NCBI GenBank assembly: GCA_018884025.1
Contig: JAHLFB010000097.1
Location: 1 to 53,765 of the forward strand
Source: Candidatus Phocaeicola faecipullorum
Lineage (GTDB): Bacteria > Bacteroidota > Bacteroidia > Bacteroidales > Bacteroidaceae
Reading direction: 5' to 3'
DNA: 53,765 nucleotides
The notes under the pieces are model-generated. The model saw only the letters and a program-made list of their open reading frames with translations. It was not told the DNA's origin and did no database searches. The translations under genes and the position numbers were made by a program. Positions within the stretch are counted from its first letter, which is position 1, and every line of letters begins with the position of its first letter. Positions 44,590 to 53,765 of the stretch are shown here, one piece after another.

Positions 44590-45630
44590 TCAATGTTTCT
44601 CCGTCACCGCTACTTTTATCACTCCGTCCAGACGGTTTTCGAAGATACGGTAGGCCTCCTCTATCTCGTCCAGAGAGAAACGATGTGTAATGAGAGGTGT
44701 GGTATCAATCTTCCCTTCCGAAATAAGGCGGAGTATCTCCTCACAGTCGCATCCGTCCACTCCTCCGGTCTTGAATGTAAGGTTTTTTCCGTACATGTCA
44801 GGCAGAGGAAGCACCTGCGGCTTGTCATAAAGAGCCACCACCGTAACTATCGCATTCGGACGGGCACATTCCCATGCCAGTCGGAAGGTATCTTCCGCTC
44901 CCGCCACTTCCAGTACTACGTCGGCACCTCCATGAGCGGAATTTTCCTTTACAAATTTCATGCAGTCTTCCGGCTTTACCACCAATACACCCGGATAATG
45001 CCTCTTTACGAAAGCTATCCTCTCGTCCGATTTCTCACACACTATTATCCTCTTCGGATTTTTAAGCATCGTGCATATCAGCGTACATATACCCGTAGGT
45101 CCTGCACCTATGATAAGCACAGTGTCGTCACTCTTTATTTCCGAGATACGTGCTGCCCAATACCCCGTGGCAAGTATGTCGCCCACGAATAGAGCCTGCT
45201 CGTCGGTAACGTTGTCCGGAATCCTGTTCAGTCCCATATCGGCATGAGGCACACGCACATACTCAGCCTGTCCGCCGTCTATGCGGCATCCCAAAGCCCA
45301 GCCTCCGTCAGGGTCCTCACAGTTGTTCACATACCCGTTTTTACAGAAGAAACATTCTCCGCAATAAGTCTCCACATTTACCGTCACACGGTCGCCCGGT
45401 TTCACATTCGTAATGGCACTTCCGGTTTTCTCTACCACTCCAACCATCTCGTGCCCCACAGTTATACCCGGAACAGCACGCGGCACACTGCCATGCTTTA
45501 TATGCAGGTCGCTCGTACAGATGCTGCCAAGTGTCACACGTACTATGGCATCCTTCGGACTGACAATTTGCGGAACAGGTTTTTCCTTCATTTCAAACCT
45601 GCCTTTTGATATATAAGTATATGCTTTCAT
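44590..45630 (-). CDS. Zinc-dependent medium-chain alcohol dehydrogenase
   Basis: Encodes 346 residues. Zinc ligands are seen in LGSICTSDLHI (catalytic Cys), VGHEMVGVVEKTG (catalytic His/Glu) and CGECFFCKNGYVNNCE (the structural zinc lobe with four Cys). The NAD(P)-binding loop is VLIIGAGPTGICTL, followed by CEKSDER. The closest general pattern is a threonine/secondary-alcohol dehydrogenase-type enzyme; the substrate is not clear. It lies 44 bases upstream of the esterase gene on the same strand, so they may be co-transcribed. Confidence 0.92.
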   Translation of the reverse strand: MKAYTYISKGRFEMKEKPVPQIVSPKDAIVRVTLGSICTSDLHIKHGSVPRAVPGITVGHEMVGVVEKTGSAITNVKPGDRVTVNVETYCGECFFCKNGYVNNCEDPDGGWALGCRIDGGQAEYVRVPHADMGLNRIPDNVTDEQALFVGDILATGYWAARISEIKSDDTVLIIGAGPTGICTLICTMLKNPKRIIVCEKSDERIAFVKRHYPGVLVVKPEDCMKFVKENSAHGGADVVLEVAGAEDTFRLAWECARPNAIVTVVALYDKPQVLPLPDMYGKNLTFKTGGVDGCDCEEILRLISEGKIDTTPLITHRFSLDEIEEAYRIFENRLDGVIKVAVTEKH

Positions 45631-45660
45631 GTTTATTCTCCTTTCAAATATTAAAGATTA

Positions 45661-46497
45661 TTATTCTGAAGATATGTTCACACCGATATTTCTCACATAA
45701 TTGCTTCCACCGCTATTTGTTGTCACCTTACAGCCGCTCAAATATCCGTCGTCATCCAGTGAATAGCTGTACGATGTATGCTCGTTCAGCTCCGGGCTAT
45801 CCTCAGGATACATATCCGTACACAGATATTCATACGCGTTGCCTATGATACCACCGTAATATGCCGCCAGATGCAAGGACAGCGGATACAGTTCCGACAG
45901 AAACAGATCCGGCATAGCAGCCTTGTTTTCCACCGCCTCACTGTCGTCAAACTCTATAATGTAAGTCTGCGACGAGCCGTCAACCGTCTGTTCCACGCCA
46001 ACTCTTCCGTCAACGGAATAATCCAGTTCCAGCGATGAATAAACCTCCCCGTCTATGGTTTCAGACACATTTTGCAAATAGCGTCTGCCGTCATTTCCGT
46101 TAAAATATCCGAACGAATATCTCCGTTCAGTACCTCCACCCTCTTCAAATATACAGCTTCCGGCATATCCATTAGCATCAAGAGTATAAGTCATTACGTT
46201 GCCGTTGTCGTCACTCATTGTCACCGTACTACCGGAATATGCCGCCGAAGTTGTTACAGAATGGCTGAACAGCTGTCCTCCCGCAATCTCCTGCGAAGAA
46301 ACATAAGAAGTTATTCCTTCATCGTCAAAACTGAATGTCTTTACCGATGTAACATCATACGAATCACTCGGAATAACCTCCGTCAACTCTATTTTGCTAC
46401 ATCCTCTGTCCTGACCATCTTCATTTCCGTTTCCGTCAGGTTCATCAGTACAGGCACACATAAATGCCAGTCCTGCCAGCCATATAATCTTTTTCAT
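45661..46497 (-). CDS. DUF4595-like lipoprotein
   Basis: Encodes 278 residues. The signal ends AFMCAC (lipidated Cys), followed by an acidic linker. The body has YD-like repeats: YSFGYFNGNDGRRYLQNV, LELDYSVDGRVGVEQTV and YSYSLDDDGYLSGCKV. It resembles the repeat part of the BACON lipoprotein at 39081-40283 and would be a surface or periplasmic protein. It sits between the alcohol dehydrogenase and sbcC, 12 bases after the sbcC stop region on the other side. No function is known. Confidence 0.7.
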   Translation of the reverse strand: MKKIIWLAGLAFMCACTDEPDGNGNEDGQDRGCSKIELTEVIPSDSYDVTSVKTFSFDDEGITSYVSSQEIAGGQLFSHSVTTSAAYSGSTVTMSDDNGNVMTYTLDANGYAGSCIFEEGGGTERRYSFGYFNGNDGRRYLQNVSETIDGEVYSSLELDYSVDGRVGVEQTVDGSSQTYIIEFDDSEAVENKAAMPDLFLSELYPLSLHLAAYYGGIIGNAYEYLCTDMYPEDSPELNEHTSYSYSLDDDGYLSGCKVTTNSGGSNYVRNIGVNISSE

Positions 46498-46509
46498 ACC
46501 ACTACCGTT

Positions 46510-49500
46510 TTAAATCCTGCTATCCACCACTTCCACCGTACTCCGTGTCTGGTCAATGCGTTTTACCCTCACCTGCACGGCAAATCTCTCTTTCAGACCT
46601 TCAACGTGACTTATTATTCCCACACGCTTGCCGTTCATGCTCTGCAGTTTCTCCAGCATGTTCATTACGGTATTAAGCACCTCGCTGCTCAGAGTTCCGA
46701 ACCCCTCGTCTATGAACAGAGTGTCAACCGACAGATTTCTCCTGTTCAGCGACGATAGAGCCAATGCCAGAGAAAGCGACACCAGAAAGCCCTCACCGCC
46801 CGACAGTATATCCACCGGTCCCTGAGCATCATTCTGATACATATCCATCATGCGTATGGTCAGCGTTCCCGGCTCGCAGTCCATACGATATCTTTTGTTC
46901 AGCTTCATCAGATACCCGTTCGCCCTGTGCAGCAGGTCGTTCAGAATAAAGCTCTGCGCTATCCTTCTGAATATCTTTCCGTCGCCCCCGCCGAACAGTT
47001 TGTTCAGTGTATCCCATTCTGCAAAGACACTCCTCAGCGCCTCCTCCTTTTCCTTCTCAGCACTGAAACGCAAGGCATTCTTCTCATCCGATTTCAGCTG
47101 CTGGTCTATACGTCCCATCTCAGCCATAATCTCCTCCGCACGCTTGTGCATACCGTCCAGCGAAGTCTTCAGCATATCAACCGTAACATCACCGTCCAAT
47201 GTCTCAGGACGCACAGCCATATGAGCCTCCTGTTCCTTCCGTCTGGCAGACAGTACACCTGAAGCAGTCTTGAAATCCGCAATCTTTCTGTCGTGCGCCT
47301 CCCTGATTTCCTTCAGATTGTCCACCGTAAGCAGAAACTCCAGACGCTCTCTGTCAATCTCCTTTTCCTCCCCGAAGAACCTTTCCAGTTCCACCGAAGC
47401 CTCACGCGCATTCCTGCGTTCAGAATCGAGAGACACCGACAAAGCATGCACCCTGTTCGAGAAATCCATACACCTGTCCTGCAGTTTGTCCACCAGAACA
47501 GCTTCCGTTACATTCCTTTCCGCCCATTCCGGCCATTTCTCAGCCACCGATGTAAGCATTTTTCCTATATTCTCATATGCCGGTAATGCCTGCGCTATAA
47601 GTTTCTCCGTACGGTCAGCCTCCTTTTCCCATCCGGCATATTCCGCTGCCGCACTGGTTATATAAGTAATGAGCCCTTTGGAATCCGCTGTCCAGCGCTC
47701 CTTCCATCCCTTCAGTGTAATCATTCCTCCGGCTTCATCCAGAGACTTTTCCATTACCTTATTGTCAGCCTCCACAAGCGACGACAGACGTTCCAGCTCC
47801 TTCACAGCAGACACACGTTCGTCCCTTGCCCTGTCTCTCACCTTCACTGCCTCATCCACCGCCTTTCTTAAAGCCGAAAGCTCCCTGTTCTGTTCCGACA
47901 GACGTTTGTTTCCGTCATTTATCCTTTTCTGGATTTCCATCAGTTCGCTCATCCTCGTTTTCAGCCGTAACGACCTCTCACCGATGACGTTTTCCACCAC
48001 CCGGATATCCATTTCCGTAATCTCATCTGATACCACAGCCATGCGCCTGCACATCAGCAGCACACCTTTCTCAGTTTCTTTCCTGACGTCCGACGCTTCA
48101 CGTCTCTCCTTCTCCTTTGCGGCCATATCCTTTTTAAGTTTGTCTATGACCAATGCTATACCGTTGCATGCCGAAGCCGCGTCACGAAGCTCCTTTTCCA
48201 GCGAAGACACTATCTCCTCCAGCGGTTTCAGCCTCTCGCTACACTCAGCGTCCGTCACCAGCGAGTCAATCTTCTGTCCGCATACAGGACACGTATCACC
48301 CACCTTCAGATGACTGCGCAAACTCACCGTCCACTCCTTCAGCGAGAGTTGCACACTGTCGTACGCCTTTCTCGCCTCCTCGTATCTTCGGTTTATCTCC
48401 CCGTATGTTTCCGTAGCCTTTACAATCTCCCCGTTGCGCAGTTTAAGCTCCGTATCAAGAGCCGCAATCTCCTTTTCCACCCTTTCGAGTGTCTTACCGC
48501 AGTTCTTCAGCTCCAGTATATTTCCGTTCAGGGAGTTGAGACCATCCTTTTCGCTATTCAGCCTCTTGACCTCGTCGTTCACCTCCTCCGGCCGGAGAGA
48601 CTTGAGTTCCGTTTCAGCCCTCTCATACTCCTTTTCCTTCTGTTCCACAACCAGCGAAGCCCTGTCCACCGCCTCCTGCGCATCCGCACATTTCTTTTCA
48701 AGAGCAGGCATACCGTTCTTTATCTCACCGATAGCCCCGCTGTATTTCCTTACCCTCAGCGAAGCATCATATGCGGCACCCAACAAAGCCTCAATCTTCT
48801 GAGCCCCCGCAAACATAGGCGCATCCGCAGAAGCAGACTCCAGCTTTTCCCTAACAGACGCCAGATACGATTTCTTCTCCTCTATCCAGTTTCTAAGTCC
48901 ATTCCTGCCTCTGCACAGTTCCACATAAACCTGTCCCATCTTTCCGGCCTCCTTTTCCAGCTCGCCGGTCTTTCTCTCCGCCTCTTTCATCCTCTGCAGA
49001 CAGTTTCTTGCGTCCCCAGTCCTGTCCATGTCCGAAATAAGCCTGGCCTCCTCCCTGAAGGCATCAGAGTTTATCACCTCCTCACAAGCCTTGAGCGTCC
49101 GTTCCGCACCAGCCGTCTCCCTCTGAAGCCTGTCGCTGTTCTCCATCCATTTCATGCAGGCATCCATACGTTCCGTCTCACGGTCCAGAGCCTTTTTATC
49201 CGTCTCAGCCTGTTCCAGCCTCTCCATCAGCAAATCCTTCTCCTCCTTCTTCAGAAGAACGATACCCGCTGTCCGATTTTTCTGAGCCGTATATTCAGCC
49301 TCTTTCTCCTTCTTTATCTCCTCTATCTTCTTTCCTATTTCAGAATATATTCCCGTACCTGTCAGCTTCTCCAGTATTTCAGACTTCTCATCATCCTTGC
49401 TTTTCAGGAAACGCGTAAACTGTCCCTGCGCCAGCATCGTGGTACGACAGAACTGGTCGAAGTCAAGCCCCACAGCCTCAGTCACAATCCTGCTTACCGC

Positions 49501-49911
49501 CTCCGCATTCTTCACGGTCACCTCCCCCCATGAGAGAGTCTGTTCCGGAGGAGTAAGACGGTTATTCTTGTTGCGCCTTACCTGCCATGCCGCCTCATAT
49601 TCCACCCCGTCCGAGCCAACGAAACGAAGCACAGCCGAAGCCTGACGTGCCCCATGCCTCAACAGGTTTGACGTATTCCTGGCCGTTATATTGTCGTCTC
49701 CGAAATTCGATTTCGTTCCCGAAGCCATATTCAGCCTCGGAGTAGTATTATACAGGGCAAGACAGATAGAATCCAGGATAGTTGACTTTCCCGCCCCGGT
49801 ATCCCCCGTGATGAGAAACACCGAAGTATCCGCCAGAGGCCCCTCTCCGAAATCAATGTCAGCCGATTCTATCGACGCTATATTCTCTATTTTCAGGTTT
49901 ATCAGTTTCAT
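46510..49911 (-). CDS. sbcC: Exonuclease subunit SbcC (Rad50-like)
   Basis: Encodes 1133 residues. The ATPase head has Walker A TGDTGAGKSTILDSIC (about 34-49) and, near the C-terminus, ILSGGEGFLVSLSLALALSS with Walker B VDTLFIDEGFGTL. Between them lie long coiled-coil arms with a zinc-hook motif DTCPVCGQK (about 540). The SMC-like protein bridges DNA ends and, with SbcD, cuts hairpins and blocked double-strand ends. sbcD is directly upstream with a three-base gap, so the complex is made from one operon. Confidence 0.96.
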   Translation of the reverse strand: MKLINLKIENIASIESADIDFGEGPLADTSVFLITGDTGAGKSTILDSICLALYNTTPRLNMASGTKSNFGDDNITARNTSNLLRHGARQASAVLRFVGSDGVEYEAAWQVRRNKNNRLTPPEQTLSWGEVTVKNAEAVSRIVTEAVGLDFDQFCRTTMLAQGQFTRFLKSKDDEKSEILEKLTGTGIYSEIGKKIEEIKKEKEAEYTAQKNRTAGIVLLKKEEKDLLMERLEQAETDKKALDRETERMDACMKWMENSDRLQRETAGAERTLKACEEVINSDAFREEARLISDMDRTGDARNCLQRMKEAERKTGELEKEAGKMGQVYVELCRGRNGLRNWIEEKKSYLASVREKLESASADAPMFAGAQKIEALLGAAYDASLRVRKYSGAIGEIKNGMPALEKKCADAQEAVDRASLVVEQKEKEYERAETELKSLRPEEVNDEVKRLNSEKDGLNSLNGNILELKNCGKTLERVEKEIAALDTELKLRNGEIVKATETYGEINRRYEEARKAYDSVQLSLKEWTVSLRSHLKVGDTCPVCGQKIDSLVTDAECSERLKPLEEIVSSLEKELRDAASACNGIALVIDKLKKDMAAKEKERREASDVRKETEKGVLLMCRRMAVVSDEITEMDIRVVENVIGERSLRLKTRMSELMEIQKRINDGNKRLSEQNRELSALRKAVDEAVKVRDRARDERVSAVKELERLSSLVEADNKVMEKSLDEAGGMITLKGWKERWTADSKGLITYITSAAAEYAGWEKEADRTEKLIAQALPAYENIGKMLTSVAEKWPEWAERNVTEAVLVDKLQDRCMDFSNRVHALSVSLDSERRNAREASVELERFFGEEKEIDRERLEFLLTVDNLKEIREAHDRKIADFKTASGVLSARRKEQEAHMAVRPETLDGDVTVDMLKTSLDGMHKRAEEIMAEMGRIDQQLKSDEKNALRFSAEKEKEEALRSVFAEWDTLNKLFGGGDGKIFRRIAQSFILNDLLHRANGYLMKLNKRYRMDCEPGTLTIRMMDMYQNDAQGPVDILSGGEGFLVSLSLALALSSLNRRNLSVDTLFIDEGFGTLSSEVLNTVMNMLEKLQSMNGKRVGIISHVEGLKERFAVQVRVKRIDQTRSTVEVVDSRI

Positions 49912-49914
49912 TCT

Positions 49915-51132
49915 TTAAATCTTCTCTTCCTCGGTATATCTTTTTATAGCCTCACTTATCATGTCCGACATCTGCTCCGACATCTCTGTTCCGAACTTCG
50001 ACTTATAGAACCTCTGCGCCACATCCAGCGGAGAAAGCTCCTGAAACTCGTCATAAGTCACAGCCGTATCGTCAGACACAGCCCCGTTCTCCACCCTCAT
50101 TATCCTACAGCAGCAGTATGCCGCCCTCTTTCCGTCGAGAGCCTTAGTTATCTGTTCCATATAGTCGGAAGGCATCGGACTGTCCATAAGTATATTAAGC
50201 CTGACGTAACACTCCTCGTCGCTCCTTATCTCCTTAAGTCCGTCCAGAGCCACATTGAAAGCCGACGGTTCGGAAGGCACAGTCAGCATAGGTCTGACAT
50301 TCCTTATCCTCACCTCCCTTATTTCGGGCAACTTTCCCCTTTCCACCGTCACTACCGACACCGAATGCGGATAATTCTCGTCGAAGCTCACCGGAACAGG
50401 TGCGCCAGAATACCTAGCCACAGAATTATCCTTCCTCAGAGTCTGCGGAAAATGTATGTGTCCCAAAGCCAGATAGTCATATCCGCCTCCCAGTTCCTCC
50501 TGCGGCACCTCGTTTATTCCACCTACCACATCCTGCTCATGCCCAGTACAATTACTGTTCGCAATGGTCAGATGCGCCATCATCACCACAGGCAGATTAT
50601 CCGTATCCATCTCCGCCACCCTGTCAAGCAACGTACTGAAGAACACCCTTCTGCGTTCCTCCTTCGGAGCATTCTCGTCTATCACCGGATAATTCTGGTC
50701 GAAGATATGCGGAACAGCCACCACATAACCTTTCGCATCCCCATTTCCGTCGCGTATGGCTATGATATGCCTGTCCAGGTCAATCATCCCGTCCCTGCGT
50801 TCCACCTGGCCTACCACCGTCACTCCCGCCATCTGCCACAGTTCACGCCCCAGTTCCAGCATAGCCTTGCTGTCGTGGTTACCCGCTGTAACTACAATCG
50901 CCATATCCGGACAAGCGGAATGAATATCCAGTAAAGCCCTGTAATACATTTTCTGTACCGAAGTGGAAGGGTTCGTACGGTCGTAAATATCCCCGCTCAC
51001 CAGAAGTGCGTCAGGTTTCTCCTCCGCCACTATATCACGCAGCTGCGACAGAAAAGCGGCATGCTCCGCCGTTCTGTCATGCTCGTACAGTATATGTCCC
51101 AGATGCCAGTCGCTGGTATGTATAATCTTCAT
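49915..51132 (-). CDS. sbcD: Exonuclease subunit SbcD (Mre11-like)
   Basis: Encodes 405 residues from the ATG at 51132; a GTG two codons upstream overlaps the previous stop and is also possible. Metal-binding phosphoesterase motifs are in order: IIHTSDWHLGH, LLVSGDIYDR, VTAGNHDSKAM, VMMAHLTIAN and YLALGHIHFPQ, giving the di-manganese site. A capping domain follows. It starts within a few bases of the epimerase gene's stop and leads into sbcC. Confidence 0.96.
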   Translation of the reverse strand: MKIIHTSDWHLGHILYEHDRTAEHAAFLSQLRDIVAEEKPDALLVSGDIYDRTNPSTSVQKMYYRALLDIHSACPDMAIVVTAGNHDSKAMLELGRELWQMAGVTVVGQVERRDGMIDLDRHIIAIRDGNGDAKGYVVAVPHIFDQNYPVIDENAPKEERRRVFFSTLLDRVAEMDTDNLPVVMMAHLTIANSNCTGHEQDVVGGINEVPQEELGGGYDYLALGHIHFPQTLRKDNSVARYSGAPVPVSFDENYPHSVSVVTVERGKLPEIREVRIRNVRPMLTVPSEPSAFNVALDGLKEIRSDEECYVRLNILMDSPMPSDYMEQITKALDGKRAAYCCCRIMRVENGAVSDDTAVTYDEFQELSPLDVAQRFYKSKFGTEMSEQMSDMISEAIKRYTEEEKI

Positions 51133-51134
51133 TC

Positions 51135-52007
51135 TCACTCCAGTATTTCTATCACATATCCCCCGTTGAACACACCATTAGGCTGAAGTTTCTGTATCCA
51201 GTCCTTATCCTTGTATTCACCGTCATAATTCATCCTGTCACACCGTCCATACCACGGCTCTATACATACAAACGGAGCATTCTTTGCAGGAGGCGACCAC
51301 AGCCCCACTACCGGAGCATCAAACTGCAGACTCAGCACAGCTTTACGCGCATTGTCGTACAGAGTGACCACCTTAACCTGTCCATTCTCCAAAATAAGAG
51401 CATCCGCATCGAACGTAGAAGTATCAAGCGGCAAGAGGCCGTCCTTCAGGTTCAAAGGATAATGCACATCAGTCACCGCACACCCCTTTTCGCCTATCAG
51501 GATATATTCCAACCCCTCAGTCCTGTCGAAGCCGAAGAATCCACGTTCCTTAGTGTCAGCATCATATCCCGGGAAATAGAAAGCCGGATGCGCTCCAATC
51601 TGGAAATACATATCCCCCTTGCCGGTGTTCTTCACCCTCCACATCACATGAACCTTCTTCTGTTCAATTCTGTAGCCTATCTCAAGACAGAAACTGTAAG
51701 GATATTTCTTGTGAGTTTCCTCATTGTCCGTCAGCCTGTACCACACCTCGTCATCCTTCATGCTCACAAGCTGAAACTTCATATCGCGTGCGAAACCATG
51801 CTGTCCGAGCGAATAAGTCTCACCGCAGCATCTGTATGTATTGTCCCACACCCTTCCCACAATAGGGAAAAGTACAGGCGAATGTCTGTTCCAGTAAGCA
51901 GGGTCGGCCTGCCATAAATACTCCTTTCCGTTACACATTATACTGCACAGTTCAGCTCCGGCGGCCGACACCATAATCTGCAGTTCACTGTTTGATAATT
52001 TTTCCAT
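51135..52007 (-). CDS. Aldose 1-epimerase family protein (LacX/GalM-like)
   Basis: Encodes 290 residues of the galactose-mutarotase fold. Conserved pieces are GAELCSIMCNGKEYLWQ, LFPIVGRVWDN, GQHGFARDM (catalytic-type His), GAHPAFYFPG (second His) and CIEPWYGRCD (the acidic residue). It would interconvert alpha and beta sugars or bind sugars. The end overlaps the sbcD start region, so it is the first gene of a three-gene transcript. The sugar specificity is unknown. Confidence 0.9.
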   Translation of the reverse strand: MEKLSNSELQIMVSAAGAELCSIMCNGKEYLWQADPAYWNRHSPVLFPIVGRVWDNTYRCCGETYSLGQHGFARDMKFQLVSMKDDEVWYRLTDNEETHKKYPYSFCLEIGYRIEQKKVHVMWRVKNTGKGDMYFQIGAHPAFYFPGYDADTKERGFFGFDRTEGLEYILIGEKGCAVTDVHYPLNLKDGLLPLDTSTFDADALILENGQVKVVTLYDNARKAVLSLQFDAPVVGLWSPPAKNAPFVCIEPWYGRCDRMNYDGEYKDKDWIQKLQPNGVFNGGYVIEILE

Positions 52008-52040
52008 ATGTATGTGTGAGTTTGTAAGTTTATGAGTTTT

Positions 52041-52074
52041 TAGTTGTTGGTTGTTAGTTATTAGTTGTTAGCTC
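52041..52074. repeat. Second copy of the GTTGTTAG-rich repeat unit
   Basis: This 34-base unit differs from the one at 32833-32866 by a single base (A for T at position 20). It lies 33 bases before the start of the epimerase gene, the same kind of position as the first copy. The downstream flank is also AT-rich. Confidence 0.75.
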
Positions 52075-52120
52075 CATTCATAATGCTTTATAAGAGCCAA
52101 TAACTATTAATTCTTAATTT

Positions 52121-52924
52121 TTAATTATTATTTCCCTCCAGCAGTTCCACCATCTGCCTGTACCCCTGTTCATATATCTTGTAAGCATTTTTCAGGTCGA
52201 AAGTGCTGAATTCGTCTATCGAATCCACCTCCAGCAGCAAGTCACACAGCTTTGAGTCCTCCACCGCATTCTGCTTGAACATAAACTGATAAGAACGTAC
52301 AGCCACATGCAGGACGTTGTCCTCATATTCCTCCACCATTTTTGGAGAAACATTCACCCCTATAACCTTACGACACAAGCCACGTATCGGAGAGACCGGG
52401 AAATTCTTAAACAGTCCTCCGTCCACATATCTCACCCCGTCTATCTTTATAGGTTTGAACACAATAGGTATAGTACACGAAGCCAATACCCTTGGAACAA
52501 GTTCACCCTCAGTAAATACCTTACACAGTCCATTATCAAAATCAGCAGCCACTGTATATAGCGGTATTTTCAATTCCTCAAGACTCTTTACCGGGAATGT
52601 TTTCTCCATAAATTTCCTGAATCCGTCATACTTAAGGAAAGACTCTTTAGGCAAAGTAAAGCTTAGAAAATCCTTTACGTCATGCTTCATAAACATCTCC
52701 AGAATCTCCTTAGGCTTAAATCCGCACGCATAGAAAGCCCCTACTATGGCTCCCGCACTCGTTCCGGAGATTATATCCGGCTTTATACCCTTCTCTTCCA
52801 GTGCCTGCAAAGCTCCGAGATGGGCAAAACCCCTTGCTCCACCACCGCTGAGTGCCAAACCTATGTCATAAGGATAGTGTTTCTCTATATCGCTTTTCTC
52901 TTTTGTGATTATTTGATTTTCCAT
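52121..52924 (-). CDS. Patatin-like phospholipase family protein
   Basis: Encodes 267 residues. The oxyanion loop LALSGGGARGFAHLG (about 23-37), the nucleophile elbow ISGTSAGAIVGAFY (Ser in GTSAG) and the catalytic Asp in YVDGGLFKNFPV are all intact. There is no signal peptide, so it is likely cytoplasmic, acting at the inner membrane on phospholipids or lysolipids. It stands alone with its own consensus promoter. The substrate is unknown. Confidence 0.94.
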   Translation of the reverse strand: MENQIITKEKSDIEKHYPYDIGLALSGGGARGFAHLGALQALEEKGIKPDIISGTSAGAIVGAFYACGFKPKEILEMFMKHDVKDFLSFTLPKESFLKYDGFRKFMEKTFPVKSLEELKIPLYTVAADFDNGLCKVFTEGELVPRVLASCTIPIVFKPIKIDGVRYVDGGLFKNFPVSPIRGLCRKVIGVNVSPKMVEEYEDNVLHVAVRSYQFMFKQNAVEDSKLCDLLLEVDSIDEFSTFDLKNAYKIYEQGYRQMVELLEGNNN

Positions 52925-52948
52925 GTTGTTCGGTGTTATTAGATTCTA

Positions 52949-52956
52949 CAAAGGTA
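52949..52956 (-). promoter_or_regulatory. -7 box of the patatin-like gene
   Basis: TACCTTTG on the minus strand fits TAnnTTTG, 24 bases before the start codon. Confidence 0.6.
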
Positions 52957-52990
52957 AAAAAAATAGGCTGATTTTTTAATTGTTTTCCAT

Positions 52991-53467
52991 TCATTGTTCG
53001 TAATCCTCTCCCTGTATTCCCAACTCTCCTTTGCTCATAGCATTGGCAATATCTATTTTCAGTTCTTCGTCATAGTCTTTACTTGTCATAAAGCTATTGA
53101 CAATGCGCAGCAACAAGTCTTGGTCTATATTCGATGCTGCCACATGGTAAATGACAGCTTCCAATGTGCGCATACAGATACAAGCGTGCCAATAGTAATT
53201 GTTTTTGTATAAGAAGTACGCGCCCAAAGTCAGTGCAATACGCTTATTTCCATCATTAAAGAAGTGCCCGGAACAAAATCTATACATTAGATAGGTCAGT
53301 TTGTCGGCAAAGTTCGGATAGTATAAATCATTTTGCACAAAGTCCAATGTTGCACGAATACCACCTTCATCACGCACTCCTTCAAAGCCACCATCACTGG
53401 CATCAATCATTTTGCCATAGATGTTTAAGACTTCATCGTAATCTATGTAAACAATATCCTTACTCAT
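52991..53467 (-). CDS. Doc/Fic-family toxin (death-on-curing type)
   Basis: Encodes 158 residues. The Fic signature is GHFFNDGNKR (about 67-76), matching H-x-F-x-D-G-N-K-R of Doc-type proteins, which phosphorylate or nucleotidylate targets such as EF-Tu. The N-terminal VRDEGGIRATL is typical of the family. Its start overlaps the stop of the upstream partner gene by eight bases, as expected of a toxin-antitoxin pair. The partner is not a clear Phd protein. Confidence 0.92.
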   Translation of the reverse strand: MSKDIVYIDYDEVLNIYGKMIDASDGGFEGVRDEGGIRATLDFVQNDLYYPNFADKLTYLMYRFCSGHFFNDGNKRIALTLGAYFLYKNNYYWHACICMRTLEAVIYHVAASNIDQDLLLRIVNSFMTSKDYDEELKIDIANAMSKGELGIQGEDYEQ

Positions 53468-53765
53468 CTTCTGACTGTTTTAAGCGTTTAAGCACATCTT
53501 TGTTATCCGCTAAGATACGGTCAAAATCAATAGACTGGTCGCCGATGAATCGTTCAAACTCTTCGGGAGTCACAGCTTGCAAGTAATCTGCTATATTACC
53601 ATGATACGCATCTCGGAAACTGAAATCCCTTGAAGCCATTTTGGTTCTGGCATCATTCAGATAAGGTTTCTGCATGGGATGTTCGGCAAGTTCATTCACA
53701 ATATGCTCTACCTCATCAATAGTAAGTTTTCTACTGCCATTTTCCTTGAATCGTTCACTGATAGC
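53460..53765 (-). CDS. Putative antitoxin/partner of Doc, start cut by window edge
   Basis: The frame is open from the stop at 53460 to the window edge, giving 101 visible residues; the real start is outside. It is rich in charged residues (LTIDEVEHIV, then VTPEEFERFIGDQ and DVLKRLKQSEDE) and has no motif I recognise. The overlap with doc suggests it is the neutralising partner. An internal GTG at 53699 gives a 79-residue form but has no special support. Confidence 0.6.
   Translation of the reverse strand, partial: AISERFKENGSRKLTIDEVEHIVNELAEHPMQKPYLNDARTKMASRDFSFRDAYHGNIADYLQAVTPEEFERFIGDQSIDFDRILADNKDVLKRLKQSEDE

Noticed and set aside
47669-49533. Long plus-strand frames opposite sbcC
   Set aside because: They are antisense shadows of the sbcC coiled-coil coding sequence with serine-rich, motif-free translations.

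Overview
The window looks like chromosomal DNA of a member of the Bacteroidales (Bacteroides/Phocaeicola/Prevotella type). The evidence is many Bacteroidetes-type promoters (TTTG or TTG about 19-20 bases before TAnnTTTG), few Shine-Dalgarno signals, many short-spacer lipoproteins, a BACON-domain lipoprotein, a Nim-like flavoprotein and typical Bacteroidales housekeeping genes (gcvP, fhs, lipB, rsmG, ruvC, tex, sbcCD). Family names come from reading motifs in the sequence; no database search was run.

Layout. 1-3 kb: a defence-like edge on the minus strand, with the start of a type III restriction subunit, a DUF1016 nuclease and an AAA-ATPase/PD-(D/E)XK protein. An AT-rich gap and tRNA-Lys(CTT) follow. 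4-10 kb: lipB, an RsiV/DUF3298-like lipoprotein, rsmG, a metallo-hydrolase and gcvP. 10-17 kb: a minus-strand efflux operon in the order TetR, TolC-like, HlyD-like, two ABC ATPases, two ABC-2 permeases. 17-20.5 kb: fhs, divergent from a Nim-like flavoprotein and an SLC1-type symporter. 20.65-20.99 kb: a highly structured non-coding RNA with its own promoter and terminator.

21.06-31.30 kb: the most remarkable region, a compact AT-rich eight-gene plus-strand operon. In order it encodes a VWA-like lipoprotein; a three-helix membrane protein; a tubulin/FtsZ-like GTPase; a 1123-residue protein with a C-terminal Hsp70/actin-like ATPase domain; a membrane coiled-coil protein; a MotA/ExbB/ZorA-like channel protein; a MotB/ZorB-like, OmpA-type peptidoglycan-binding protein; and a trypsin-like protease lipoprotein. 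I infer an envelope-spanning machine in which an ion-driven stator anchored to peptidoglycan couples two cytoskeletal-type NTPases to outer lipoproteins including a protease. The stator pair resembles Zorya anti-phage systems, but the rest is different and I know of no named system with this set.

31.4-39 kb: a double-domain ABC ATPase, ruvC with a DUF4286 gene, an acyl-CoA synthetase coupled to a COG0523 metal-chaperone GTPase, and tex. 39-42.6 kb: a BACON lipoprotein, an IS3-family element with a readable -1 frameshift site, and the C-terminal remnant of an MFS transporter whose N-terminal half is missing on the other side of the IS. 42.6-53.8 kb (minus strand): a two-domain carbohydrate esterase, a zinc alcohol dehydrogenase, a lipoprotein, sbcC and sbcD, an aldose-epimerase-like gene, a patatin-like phospholipase, and a Doc/Fic toxin with its partner cut by the window edge.
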